Part shown: in pieces, positions 20,801 through 30,200 of the stretch
How the letters are laid out: every line of letters begins with the position of its first letter
How positions within the stretch are numbered: the first letter of the stretch is position 1
Virus record (IMG/VR): IMGVR_UViG_3300042351_000704
Span: 45,552-109,551 of that record
Length of the DNA: 64,000 bases
Reading direction: 5' to 3' (one strand)
Source: a virus
Notes under the pieces: generated by a model
The model's input: the letters and a program-made list of their open reading frames with translations, nothing else
The model's database searches: none
What the model was told of the DNA's origin: nothing
Position numbers and translations under genes: made by a program

Positions 20801-23800
20801 AGCAGGAGCTTCGTGAAGATTATGGAGCCAATGTATTTGAACGTAAGGGTAATGAACTCTCTGTACGTGAACTGGCTTCTAATGAAATAGTATACTTAAT
20901 CAAGAGTCTGCCTCAGCTGGACAAGCAAGGTAAGCCGGTGCTGAATGCACTGGGTGTACCAAAGCTAGTAGACTTCAACAGGACCTGGGGTATTGTGATC
21001 AACACCGTAGCCGGTTCTAATACCACTAACCAGATGTATGGTAAGTTACTGGACGCAGCAACGCGTTTCCCGGAACTAAAAACATTGGTGGCACGCTTAG
21101 GTAATCCAATGGATTATAAAGAGACCAAGCACTGGCCTTATATGAAAATGTGGATTAACTTCTTCAGAGACTTCTCTGTATACCGTGTACCGGTGAAAGA
21201 GGGACGTTTAATCAACAGCGATGGTAAGTTCCGTTTTGAGTTCAGTGAAGTGAACCCGCAGTTCCGCCAGGTAGAAAAAACCTTTGGCGCACAGTTTCAG
21301 TCACAGACTAACAATCCATATGTAACCAAGTCTGCAGCAGGTAATCAACTGAACACTGTAAAGGTGATGCAGGATTTCCCGTACAGTCAGATCTTTGGTA
21401 AAGACTATACAATCATCAACCAGGATAAAGCCATGGACTTTTTAAAAGCCATTGGTCTATACATGACAGATAACGGAGCGATCAGAGAGCAGATTGAAAA
21501 GAACTACAGTGCTGTAAGCTATTTACACAAAGCTGTAAAAGACATGGCAGCAAAAAAGACCATGCCGTCTAATCCGGTGGAAGCTTTACGTAAAGTGGAA
21601 GCTACCAGCATCAGACGTTTGCTTACAATAGAAGCTGCCGACAGTGGTAAGTATTCTAACAATGCGGTGTTGAACGTAAACGGTGATGTAATCTTTGATC
21701 TGAGCTTAAATAACTCTATCACTAAACTGCTGAATGATCTGAACGATGCTTCTAAAGATTATTCTATGATGCAGTTACCACACCTGCAGCACCTGGACTA
21801 CCGCAGAAACCCGTTTGCTAAATACTCTATCTGGTTAAACTCCATGTTCAGTATTCCGAGCGGCAAGATGGTAGATCAGAAAAATATCAACCAGCGTATC
21901 AAGACAGATACTAACTATGCCAGCGGCATGGTAACGCTTGACATTGTAAACCTGGATGGTATTAAAAGTGTACAGGAAAGAATTGCAGGTGGTCAGTCTG
22001 TAGAAGCTGGTATTAAAACTACCAACCTGGATCCGGTATCTAAGTTTATACTGGACCTGCACACCATGTTATCTCAAGGTGTGATGGAACTTCCAAGACA
22101 TGCTTCTAAGTCTACAGCTTATGGAGTGTCTGTTTCCAAGATTAACAGTCCGTTTAACACAGACAAGACTCGTCATTTATATATCAGTCCTGGTCATTTT
22201 GCAGACAAGACCCGTGGTTTAACGTATACAGTAGACCTGATGTTACCAAAGATCGCTGCTGAAATGGAGCGTATCGCTATGGTAAACCAGGGCGTGGGTG
22301 CCAACATTCCAGGCTTTAATCAGCGTGGTAAAGAGTTCATGATGTTTGATGACATCTTAAGTGATGCTACCAAGACTGAACTGAAAGGTATGGTAAGTGC
22401 AGATGATTCACTTTCTCCAATCAGTACACCTGAGATCAAGCAAAAGATTACTGCAGATATCCAAAGCTATTTAAACAAACTGGTTACTGAAAACACCAAT
22501 CTGTTTAATGAGATGCCTTTCATCTCTGACGAACTGTTACATAGCTCAAGAGATGGCAAGAGTGATATTGCTTCTTACATCCGTAAAGATCTGGGAATAG
22601 CGGTGGGTGATGATCAGCAGGCAATGCTTCGTGATGTAGCTATCAAAGCTTTCACTGTAAACGCCTTGATACATAACATGGAAACCATCTCTGTACTATA
22701 CGGAGACCTAGCCATGTATAACCATGATAAAGAAGAGTTCCACAAGCGTAATGCTGCGATCGGTTCTACCGGTAGAATCTTTGCCAGCGATGAAGCGGTA
22801 AACCAGTTTATTGATAACTTGGGTGGCGCGTATGCCCGTAAGATTGGAGCTAACCAAAGAAGCTTTGATGGTGTGCTTAGAAGCGTGGTGTTCAAAGACA
22901 ACAACGTTTCTTCCGTATACTACAATGAATACCTGGAAGCACTCACCGGTAAATATGGTGCAGAGAAAGCAGCCAGCATTCTAAAGCCATACAAGAAGAT
23001 GACTGAAGGAGATGCACAAGGGTGGATCACCTTTGACTCTTACAGAAAACTTTCTTTGTTAGAGGGAGCCTGGTCAGAAAAGCAAAACGAACTTTACAAT
23101 AAAGTGGTAGCCGGAGAACAGATCGATCCTTCAGAGATCAGTGAGTTTTTTCCTACCAAGAAGTTTCAGTATGCAGGACCTGTAAAAACAGATAAGCTGC
23201 ATGTACAGGCGTTTCATAAGTTCTCTTTAGTGCCACTTGTACCAAGCCTGGTGAAAGGAACCAACATGGAAACCCTTCATGATAACCTGACCAAGCAAGG
23301 AGTAGACTACGCCCTGTTTGAATCAGGATCTAAGATGGCCACCCTGACCGCTAACGGTACACCGGATTCTTTATACGAGAACGATGACTATACAAACAGA
23401 AACATCAAACCTTGGAATGAGGGAGATGCTACCTATACACCGAATGATGTGTTCATTCAGTATTTAAAAGATCAGGTGGATATTCAATCTACTTGGAAGA
23501 ACAAGACTATCTTTTCTACCCAGCTTCGTAAGCTTATTATCAATGACACATTCAAGCAAGGAATGGCATTGGCAGGTTTTGAAGGCTTGGTAAAAGATTT
23601 TGAGGGCTTATTGGACACCCTGCAGGAGAATAAGAAAAAAGAACTTTTGAAGGAAGTAGGCTGGACAGAAAATGCTTCTGGTGAATTAAGTGGAAGTGTA
23701 AAGAACCTAATGGAGTTTGTGATACGTGAAATGGAGCGTCTGGAATTACCAGAGCATGACATTGACTACGTACGTGAAGGTGTTCAGAACGGTACGTTTA

Positions 23801-26800
23801 CTGACCTGAGCTTTTCACTAAATGCAGAGATGATCGAGAAGATGCTTAACAACATTGTAGTGAAGCGTCTGGTAAAACAAAAGATGAACGGTGAGCAGTT
23901 AGTACAAGTATCTGGTGCTGGTTTTGAAAGGCCAGGTTTTGTAAAAGCTACCGAAGAAGATGCTGTAAAGTATGGTACAAACGATTTACCTACATACCGT
24001 CCAGGTAAAGGCAAAGATGGTAAGACATCTGCCATGAAAGTAAAGATCTCTATGAAAGGAGATTACTACAAGCTTCTGAACCTCAAGCATAATGACGGTG
24101 AAAAGATTGGAACCAGAGAGCGTCTTAATGAAATGATCAAAGACGATCAGTGGTTGGATAAAAGCGATCACCGTAAGATGATTACGATGGTGGGGGTACG
24201 TATTCCGGTACAGGGATTAAACTCTATGGAGTTTATGGAAGTGTATGAATTCCTGCCTGAAGAAGCCGGATCTATTATCATACCACCTGCTGAGATTGTT
24301 GCCAAGAGTGGATCTGACTTTGATATTGATAAGCTCACTATATTCCAACCGAACATCAAGACGGCTAAAGACGGTGTGCCTTCATTCATTAGTGCCAACA
24401 ACACCAAGGGTACAGAAAACAAGATCATTGAAAAGATCCGTGAGATTCTGGAGCACCCAGATAACTTTGATGCCCTCATTCGTCCAAACGATACTGACCT
24501 GGTAAAAGGTGTGGCAGATGAACTGGCTGGTGAAAACATCCAAGGCTATGATCCACTAGCTGTAAAGACCGGTGAGAAACGCAGTGGTAAGGGGAAACAA
24601 GTAATTTCCCCGACACGTGTACTGGAGCCAAGATATAATCTATATAAACACGAAAGTAATAACGTAGGTAAAAAGACTTTAGGTATTGGTGCGGTGGATA
24701 ATGCTTACTCTTCTATATTTAAAAGAGTTGGTGCACGCCTTGAGAAGTCATACACTCATTATAAGAGAGAAGATGGACAGATCAACTTTGAAAAAGAACC
24801 ACAGATCCGTCCTATTAATATTCGCATGGATCATAACACCATGACAGAATCAGGTAAAGAGTACATCTCTTTATCAGATATCAATACTGTTACCATGGAT
24901 AAGGTGAGTGACCTGATTGGTCAGCTCATGAACGGATGGGTGGATATTGAAAAAGATGCCTGGATCTTTAACATCAACGGTAACAACGTTGCCGGACCGG
25001 TGCTGTTATTCTTACTCGAAACTGGTGTAGACTTTAAGACCGCTGCTTATTTTGTATCACAGCCTTTAGTGGTTGACTACATTAAAGAAATCTACAAGGT
25101 GGAAAGCCCGTTTTATAATGCGGCTAATCCTTCCAGTCCGGTGGATTCAGAAAAAGGTCTGAGGAAGTTCAACGTAAAGAAAGATTTCTATATCAAATAT
25201 CAGATGGGTGCCCTGACTAAAAAGGGTAACCTAAACAATGAATTGTTGTATGGTGCTATAGAAGACTATAACAAAAACCGTACGTACGATGTAGCATCTT
25301 TACAAAAAGTAATCAAGTCTAAAGACAGGGACAGTGATGACGCGATTGCCGGACTCCTGCACTTTATAGAACTAGAAGAGCTTACTAAGCAGTTGACTAA
25401 TATCAAGCTTACCGTGAACGTAGATACAGCTCCTTCTAAGAGTCTGTTTGCTGCTACTGAGCGTTTGGATAAGATTGAAGGACTAGAGTATGTTGATGCC
25501 GTACCGAAGAGTACGATCAATAATATCCTGACAGATTCTCCAATTAGTTCATTCCTGGTACAAAAGTTCCAGCTGGCTATCTTAAAGCCACTGATGAAGC
25601 TCAGAGGAGATGTAGAGGTAAATGCATTCTTGTTAAGAAAGATACAGGCCCGTAACTATACCAGAGCGTTTGCAACTGCAGAGAAGTTTGTAGCTGCTTT
25701 CCACAACGACCTTCCGTTATACATGATGCAGAACTACCTGAAAAGTGTAGATCTTAAAAACTTAAAAGAGTACAAAGGACTTGCTATTGAGCAGGCTGTA
25801 CCAGTGAAGGGAGTTACACTCAGACAAGGTGCTTTTGTAAGAGACGGAGTGATGTATGTAGATATGGCTCAGATTGAAGATGATTTTGAAAACAATCATT
25901 ACACTGGTCCTGTATACAAATCACAAGGACTGGCTACGCTGGACCCGGGAACATTTAGCATGGGTACCAAATTCCAGAACCTGCAGGAGTATGCACACTT
26001 TGTAATAGAGCGTGAGTATCTAAGATCTGTTACTCCGGTGGGTAATGCATCCAGGGAAGTGTATGAGCAAAAGATCGCTAATCGTTCTTTAGAGCGTACG
26101 TTTAACTTTTATCACATGTTAAAAGCACCGGGTGTAAGTATTGCTGACCAGTTCCTGGACATCAAAACTAAATACGGTAAAGAGCTGACTGACCAGTACA
26201 TGATTTTCTCAGAACTTGGATATGTCAACGAAGGTGCTAAAGTAGATGAAGAAGGTAATGTATCTCAGGGTAACAACAAAAAGCTCAGAACTTTAAAGCT
26301 GAACTCTGCCCGCCTGGATACAGATTTGATCAATGTACTGCATGAAAACCTGGTGCGTCTGGCAGATCCTATGACCGTAAAGGTGGACAACCCTGCACAA
26401 AATGCGGAGATTAGTAAGTTCTTTAACCGCATGATCATAGCAGAATATTTAAGAGCAGGTATCACCAAGAGTGGAGACAACCTGGCTAAGATCCTGCCAA
26501 AAGAAACTTTACTGAAGCTGATGGCAGAGCCGTTACAAGAGCTGTCAAACAAGCAAAATAAAACAGAGCTGCTCGATCAGTACTATGATCAGTTCATAAG
26601 TCTTTGGGATTCAAAGAATTCTAGCACTCGTTTAAAGTATCGTAACTACCTGAAGCGTTCTGATATGGAAGGAACCTCACCGGCAACAGTGCGTACACTG
26701 GAAGATGTGGTAGAAGGAGAAGGTCTGAACGTAAATGCACAAGACCTGATGGTGTATCCTGCATTACCAGGAGGAGCTAGTGCTACTAAGATGCTGGCTA

Positions 26801-27228
26801 ATAATAACAACATCATGTTTGTATATCCAAACTTCAAGGATACTATGGGTATCTCTGCTAAGATGGATAAGGCAGACAACACGATCGCTTTCCCGCTGAC
26901 TACAGATGGCAAGACTGCACTTACAGATGAGAACTTTGAAGAGAATGCCAAGAAGATTAATGACGCTATTACAGCCATAGAAACTCAGTTTGAAAATGGC
27001 AACGAGGTAGCGTTTCCAGAAGCAGGTATTACCATGGTAAATGGCAAAGATCTGCTGGAAAATGCACCACGTACCAAGAGTTATATGGCTACTGAATTAT
27101 ACAAAAGATTAAACTACCTCACTCCAGGTATGCAGTATGACGCTAATGTGCGTACTGAACTGCAGAAGAACCAGGAAATCACCGATGAACAGGTGGAGGA
27201 GTTTATGAGAAAATGCTTTGGAGAATAA
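17890..27228 (+). CDS. Giant single-chain virion RNA polymerase (3112 aa) with zincin module
   Basis: Probably transcribes early phage genes after ejection from the virion. The key evidence is SGSDFDIDKL with Asp2143, Asp2145 and Asp2147, the DxDxD metal-binding signature of double-psi beta-barrel RNA polymerases as in crAss-like phages. It is preceded by RIPVQGLNSMEF and SIIIPPAEIVAK. About 330 residues earlier, HKFSLVPL (Lys1777) and FESGSKMA (Lys1815) fit the lysine-bearing partner barrel. Residues 689-693 are HEAWH, a zincin metallopeptidase motif followed by an EEFMAED segment. Length exceeds the roughly 2200 aa I recall for the studied crAss-like enzyme, so there are extra N- and C-terminal parts. 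It starts 2 bp after the preceding stop. Assignment of the second barrel is less certain than the DxDxD motif. Confidence 0.85.
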   Translation: MACRLSEDQISALFGAVHGDVIASKNRDDKFNALQAIRDLYKKLVDAGAEPVNALDYIQHMPSMLLLSYAMFEDSKAHMRKSQVNLSELDQMDADFTADIQNVAKFIMPAQAGAELVKEIIEETNPSTGVQPTEVYTQVEDLDIQKKKEFYQSETSFVAAPETALAVFNQEAKNYDGATAEQNIPDPDPIKRAYYAVVRKLNNLMSQYNRETADNLTLGNVTGIYYRLVPASKVEFEDLQQSDKDYYSKDDNPNAPFAKTSQQKMEARTTGDETYLVFTDKEGNILRFNEEGVPVDKASGGMVAYGKLRRPYTPARTNEAKGQVAGQRMVGRVQTVNDLVRKGLGTMEELTKEREQEMDILQKSREYVVNNPDEVLLFSVIPGKNGYIKEDFSAPNPISSIELTDGFKPFVSNQDAGTLIKGGVYFTVPGYEFPLLIRRPKFQNIPNLVDNLADMLFGSEASNNDKIKTVKQFTFSNDTNVYEVEGKLMFKQNGKELEVTPENKEAFINTLNGQTININKDLVGTTINMPVNMDGKVTLQPERYNNFLSDNFFTFLAKNDDGKIVSLNAYNVIAPTEQTQTKLFGEVATPETTAKESALEQATPSDNSIADFKSLLESTDFSLKKSMMLDSTATQEQIDAAEKWYNSSPYSKVVPFSVMFNVVNSNALAEFTVSGITLYSGSNFTDLYHEAWHAFSQMFLTKDQKKALYNEARKLTGSFKTVSGQTVKYSAASDMQLEEFMAEDVRKYILSDRQNVINGRPVRNTLFRKIFTFLKQLFSGYSLKDIAADRTAVKGIQELYDKFYVGNVNDYTPSIRNVQFGILNKGVEALDTATDQSLNYQDSMTMVETIDSLMASIISDAGKSVGSIFTRPELMGPLYKTIKSKLQDIKNNTPAEQANVNRILDFALANWGDFSKVANGEEATGMIAFHKKRSSYFTFEDRMAEMDGFDQKENEQAADQKDADNPLAKTEQELREDYGANVFERKGNELSVRELASNEIVYLIKSLPQLDKQGKPVLNALGVPKLVDFNRTWGIVINTVAGSNTTNQMYGKLLDAATRFPELKTLVARLGNPMDYKETKHWPYMKMWINFFRDFSVYRVPVKEGRLINSDGKFRFEFSEVNPQFRQVEKTFGAQFQSQTNNPYVTKSAAGNQLNTVKVMQDFPYSQIFGKDYTIINQDKAMDFLKAIGLYMTDNGAIREQIEKNYSAVSYLHKAVKDMAAKKTMPSNPVEALRKVEATSIRRLLTIEAADSGKYSNNAVLNVNGDVIFDLSLNNSITKLLNDLNDASKDYSMMQLPHLQHLDYRRNPFAKYSIWLNSMFSIPSGKMVDQKNINQRIKTDTNYASGMVTLDIVNLDGIKSVQERIAGGQSVEAGIKTTNLDPVSKFILDLHTMLSQGVMELPRHASKSTAYGVSVSKINSPFNTDKTRHLYISPGHFADKTRGLTYTVDLMLPKIAAEMERIAMVNQGVGANIPGFNQRGKEFMMFDDILSDATKTELKGMVSADDSLSPISTPEIKQKITADIQSYLNKLVTENTNLFNEMPFISDELLHSSRDGKSDIASYIRKDLGIAVGDDQQAMLRDVAIKAFTVNALIHNMETISVLYGDLAMYNHDKEEFHKRNAAIGSTGRIFASDEAVNQFIDNLGGAYARKIGANQRSFDGVLRSVVFKDNNVSSVYYNEYLEALTGKYGAEKAASILKPYKKMTEGDAQGWITFDSYRKLSLLEGAWSEKQNELYNKVVAGEQIDPSEISEFFPTKKFQYAGPVKTDKLHVQAFHKFSLVPLVPSLVKGTNMETLHDNLTKQGVDYALFESGSKMATLTANGTPDSLYENDDYTNRNIKPWNEGDATYTPNDVFIQYLKDQVDIQSTWKNKTIFSTQLRKLIINDTFKQGMALAGFEGLVKDFEGLLDTLQENKKKELLKEVGWTENASGELSGSVKNLMEFVIREMERLELPEHDIDYVREGVQNGTFTDLSFSLNAEMIEKMLNNIVVKRLVKQKMNGEQLVQVSGAGFERPGFVKATEEDAVKYGTNDLPTYRPGKGKDGKTSAMKVKISMKGDYYKLLNLKHNDGEKIGTRERLNEMIKDDQWLDKSDHRKMITMVGVRIPVQGLNSMEFMEVYEFLPEEAGSIIIPPAEIVAKSGSDFDIDKLTIFQPNIKTAKDGVPSFISANNTKGTENKIIEKIREILEHPDNFDALIRPNDTDLVKGVADELAGENIQGYDPLAVKTGEKRSGKGKQVISPTRVLEPRYNLYKHESNNVGKKTLGIGAVDNAYSSIFKRVGARLEKSYTHYKREDGQINFEKEPQIRPINIRMDHNTMTESGKEYISLSDINTVTMDKVSDLIGQLMNGWVDIEKDAWIFNINGNNVAGPVLLFLLETGVDFKTAAYFVSQPLVVDYIKEIYKVESPFYNAANPSSPVDSEKGLRKFNVKKDFYIKYQMGALTKKGNLNNELLYGAIEDYNKNRTYDVASLQKVIKSKDRDSDDAIAGLLHFIELEELTKQLTNIKLTVNVDTAPSKSLFAATERLDKIEGLEYVDAVPKSTINNILTDSPISSFLVQKFQLAILKPLMKLRGDVEVNAFLLRKIQARNYTRAFATAEKFVAAFHNDLPLYMMQNYLKSVDLKNLKEYKGLAIEQAVPVKGVTLRQGAFVRDGVMYVDMAQIEDDFENNHYTGPVYKSQGLATLDPGTFSMGTKFQNLQEYAHFVIEREYLRSVTPVGNASREVYEQKIANRSLERTFNFYHMLKAPGVSIADQFLDIKTKYGKELTDQYMIFSELGYVNEGAKVDEEGNVSQGNNKKLRTLKLNSARLDTDLINVLHENLVRLADPMTVKVDNPAQNAEISKFFNRMIIAEYLRAGITKSGDNLAKILPKETLLKLMAEPLQELSNKQNKTELLDQYYDQFISLWDSKNSSTRLKYRNYLKRSDMEGTSPATVRTLEDVVEGEGLNVNAQDLMVYPALPGGASATKMLANNNNIMFVYPNFKDTMGISAKMDKADNTIAFPLTTDGKTALTDENFEENAKKINDAITAIETQFENGNEVAFPEAGITMVNGKDLLENAPRTKSYMATELYKRLNYLTPGMQYDANVRTELQKNQEITDEQVEEFMRKCFGE

Positions 27229-27244
27229 ATAAAGAACATACCCT

Positions 27245-30200
27245 ATGTTAACATGCCCTAACAAAAGCTCGGCAGAGTGGAAACTATTAGTCAATGAAGT
27301 GGGAGAAAGAGAAGCTTTCAGAGCCTATCTCGCTAAAGGAGATGGATCGATTCCTACTGTCCCTATGATGGAAATACCTACCGAGCAGGAACAAAAGACC
27401 CAGATAGGTCAGAACATTGCGCGTGCTATGGCAGATACTATAGCGCAGAACATGGGTATTCCCTATAGCCTGGTAACACCTGTACAGGCAGCTGATTTAA
27501 CCAAAGACTCTACCAATCCGTGGAAAGGAGAAAAAGCATTCTTCTTTAACGGCAAGGTGTATTTTACAGAAGGTGGTTTTACTACAGAAAATGTGCTGCA
27601 TGAATATGCTCACCCGATGGTTGCAGCGGTGGCTATCCAAAACCCTACGTTGTTTAATAACTTATACAAGCAATTAGAATCTACACCAGAAGGTGCTAGC
27701 ATTATACAAGAAGTAAAAGATTTATACCCGGAGGCGGAAACTACACCTGGTAAGATACAGGAAGAAGCGCTGGTAAGAGCCTTAAGTGCACAGGCACAAA
27801 ATAAGATCAATGGTGTAAAGAGCTCTACAGGCTTTACTGATTTTTTAAATAAGCTGGTGTTTGCATTTAAGCAACTGTTACGTAAAGTGTTTGGTACAAC
27901 CGTAAAGGTGGAGAAGCTTTCTACAGATACAACACTGAGCGAGCTGGCAGAAATGCTTAGAGGAGATAAGTTTGATATTCCTACAGATATTATTTCAGAG
28001 CAGGACTATGTAGATTACCTGCGTGACATCAGCAACTTTACCAAAGAACTAAACAATGTGGAGTTTAGTGGCATTTCTTCTTCTGTAAGACGTTTCTATG
28101 ATGTAGTAACTAACCATATCAGGCGTATACAGGAAAACAAGAACTACACAGAAGCCCGTAAGTTCCTGGTAGATGAAACAGGACGCGGTCAGTTACAGGA
28201 ATTAAAAGCTACACTCTCTAACTCAGAGATCGATCAGCGTTTGGCTGAGATCTTTGACCAGGTAACCCTGGATGCTAAAACTACACAAAGCTTTGTACAC
28301 TCTATTCTGCGTTTACAAAAGCTGACTGATAGTATATTCAATCATACCAAAGAGCTGGCTAAGCAAGGCTCCTCTAAAGAGGTGATCGGTAATATATTTT
28401 ATTACGACATGTTGGTGCGTAACTGGAACAAGTACATCAGTGAGACTGTGGATCACCTGAGTGACAAAGGTCTTAACCCGAACTCGGAGTTTGGTCGTGT
28501 GCTTTCCGGTATTCAAAACACTATCGCTCAAACAGACCGTACGATCTCTAAGATTTATGCAGACAATGTCAATGATGTGATATATGAATCACTGGAGCCG
28601 CTTGCAAAAGACATAGACCGTTACTTTAGTGAATACATTACACAACTGGAAGCCAAGAATGCAGATCCTAAAAAGATTGCTGAAGTGAAAGACCAGTATG
28701 AAAAAATGAAAATTACCAAGGATAAGCTCAAAGACATGATCAGTGGTAAGCTAGGTGATACTAACCAGTACTCTGCTTTACTTGAAGCTTACACCAACTC
28801 TCCCGATCCGGTGATTGGTGGTTTTGCTATGTTTATTAAGAATGCGTACAATGATGTAGACACACAGGCTCAGCGTAACATGAATGACTTTGCCCGTGAC
28901 CTGGAGCCGTTACTAATGGCAGCAGGATACAGCCGTACTAATTATAGTAAGCTGATGTCAAAGCTTGTCACTACAGAGAAAGTACCTTATATAGATGAGA
29001 AAGGAAACTTTGCTACCCGTGAAGTGTTTGCCTTTAAAGATAAGTTTAATGACTTCACTTCAGAGAGTGCCGAGTTAAAGCATAAGCTTGACCTGGCAAT
29101 TGATAATGGAGACACTGCACTGGCAGATCAACTGCTTCGTGATATGCGTAAGTTGCGCAGGGACTACTTCCACCAGGAATATGTACCGGCTTACTACGAG
29201 CGTGAGAAGATCTATGACTCTGAAATCGGTCGTGAAACGTTTAGGCGTAAGCAAACAATCTTAAACAAAGTGGCTGAACTGGATGCACAGAGTTATGATG
29301 ATGATTCCCTGGATGAGATTGCAGAAGAGAAAAAACTTTTATGGAGAGAGTATGCTCAGCTTGCTAGTCTCACTGACCTGAATGGTAATCAAAAGCAGGG
29401 TCGTGAACTGGAGATAGCCAAGACAGAAAAAGAATATAGAAAAGCCAGCCGTGAGTTTTTTGAATGGGTGCCTATTAAGGGTTTATTTGAATCTAACCTC
29501 AGACGTTTTGAACAAGGACTGGTAGATAATAATATTGATCCTGCTTCTGATGAATACAAAGAGAAGCGTGATAAGTGGATCAAGAATAACACCGTGATTG
29601 CTTATACACAAGAGTTCTTTGAAGAGCGTAACCAGGTGCTGGAAGACCTGAAAGAACTAATGAGCGGACTGAGCGATCAGATCCGTAGTGCTGTGGATTC
29701 TTCTGAAGAAATGGAAGCAATGCTGGATATTGCTACAGGATTTCGTGACCAGGATGGTCAGGTGATTGGTACCGATATATCAGAAACTAGTAAAGAAAAA
29801 GTAAGAAAGCTGCAGAAAGCTACTATTGATAAGCGTAACTCAATGGCAGGCTTTAGTGGTCTGACCAGGGAAGAGATGGATGAACTCAGCGGTTATTTCC
29901 AAAAGATTGTAGCCAGGGAAAAACTTACAGCCGAAGAGCGTAACCGTATGGATGAGTTGATGGAGCGTAAAAGTAACCTAGGTGTAGATAAATTTACCAA
30001 AACAGAAATGCAGGCATTGTATGCCAAGCTGGGTGGTTTACAAAGTAAGGAAGCAACAGACTACTATGTAGATATTGTAAACAACTACATGGAAAAGATT
30101 GGTCAGCCGTTAATAGATAATGAATCAGCTGGTAATCTTTTACAGCCAGAACTATATGTCAAGCTGTTTAGTGAAAGTCCGGAGTTTGAGCAGTGGTTTA

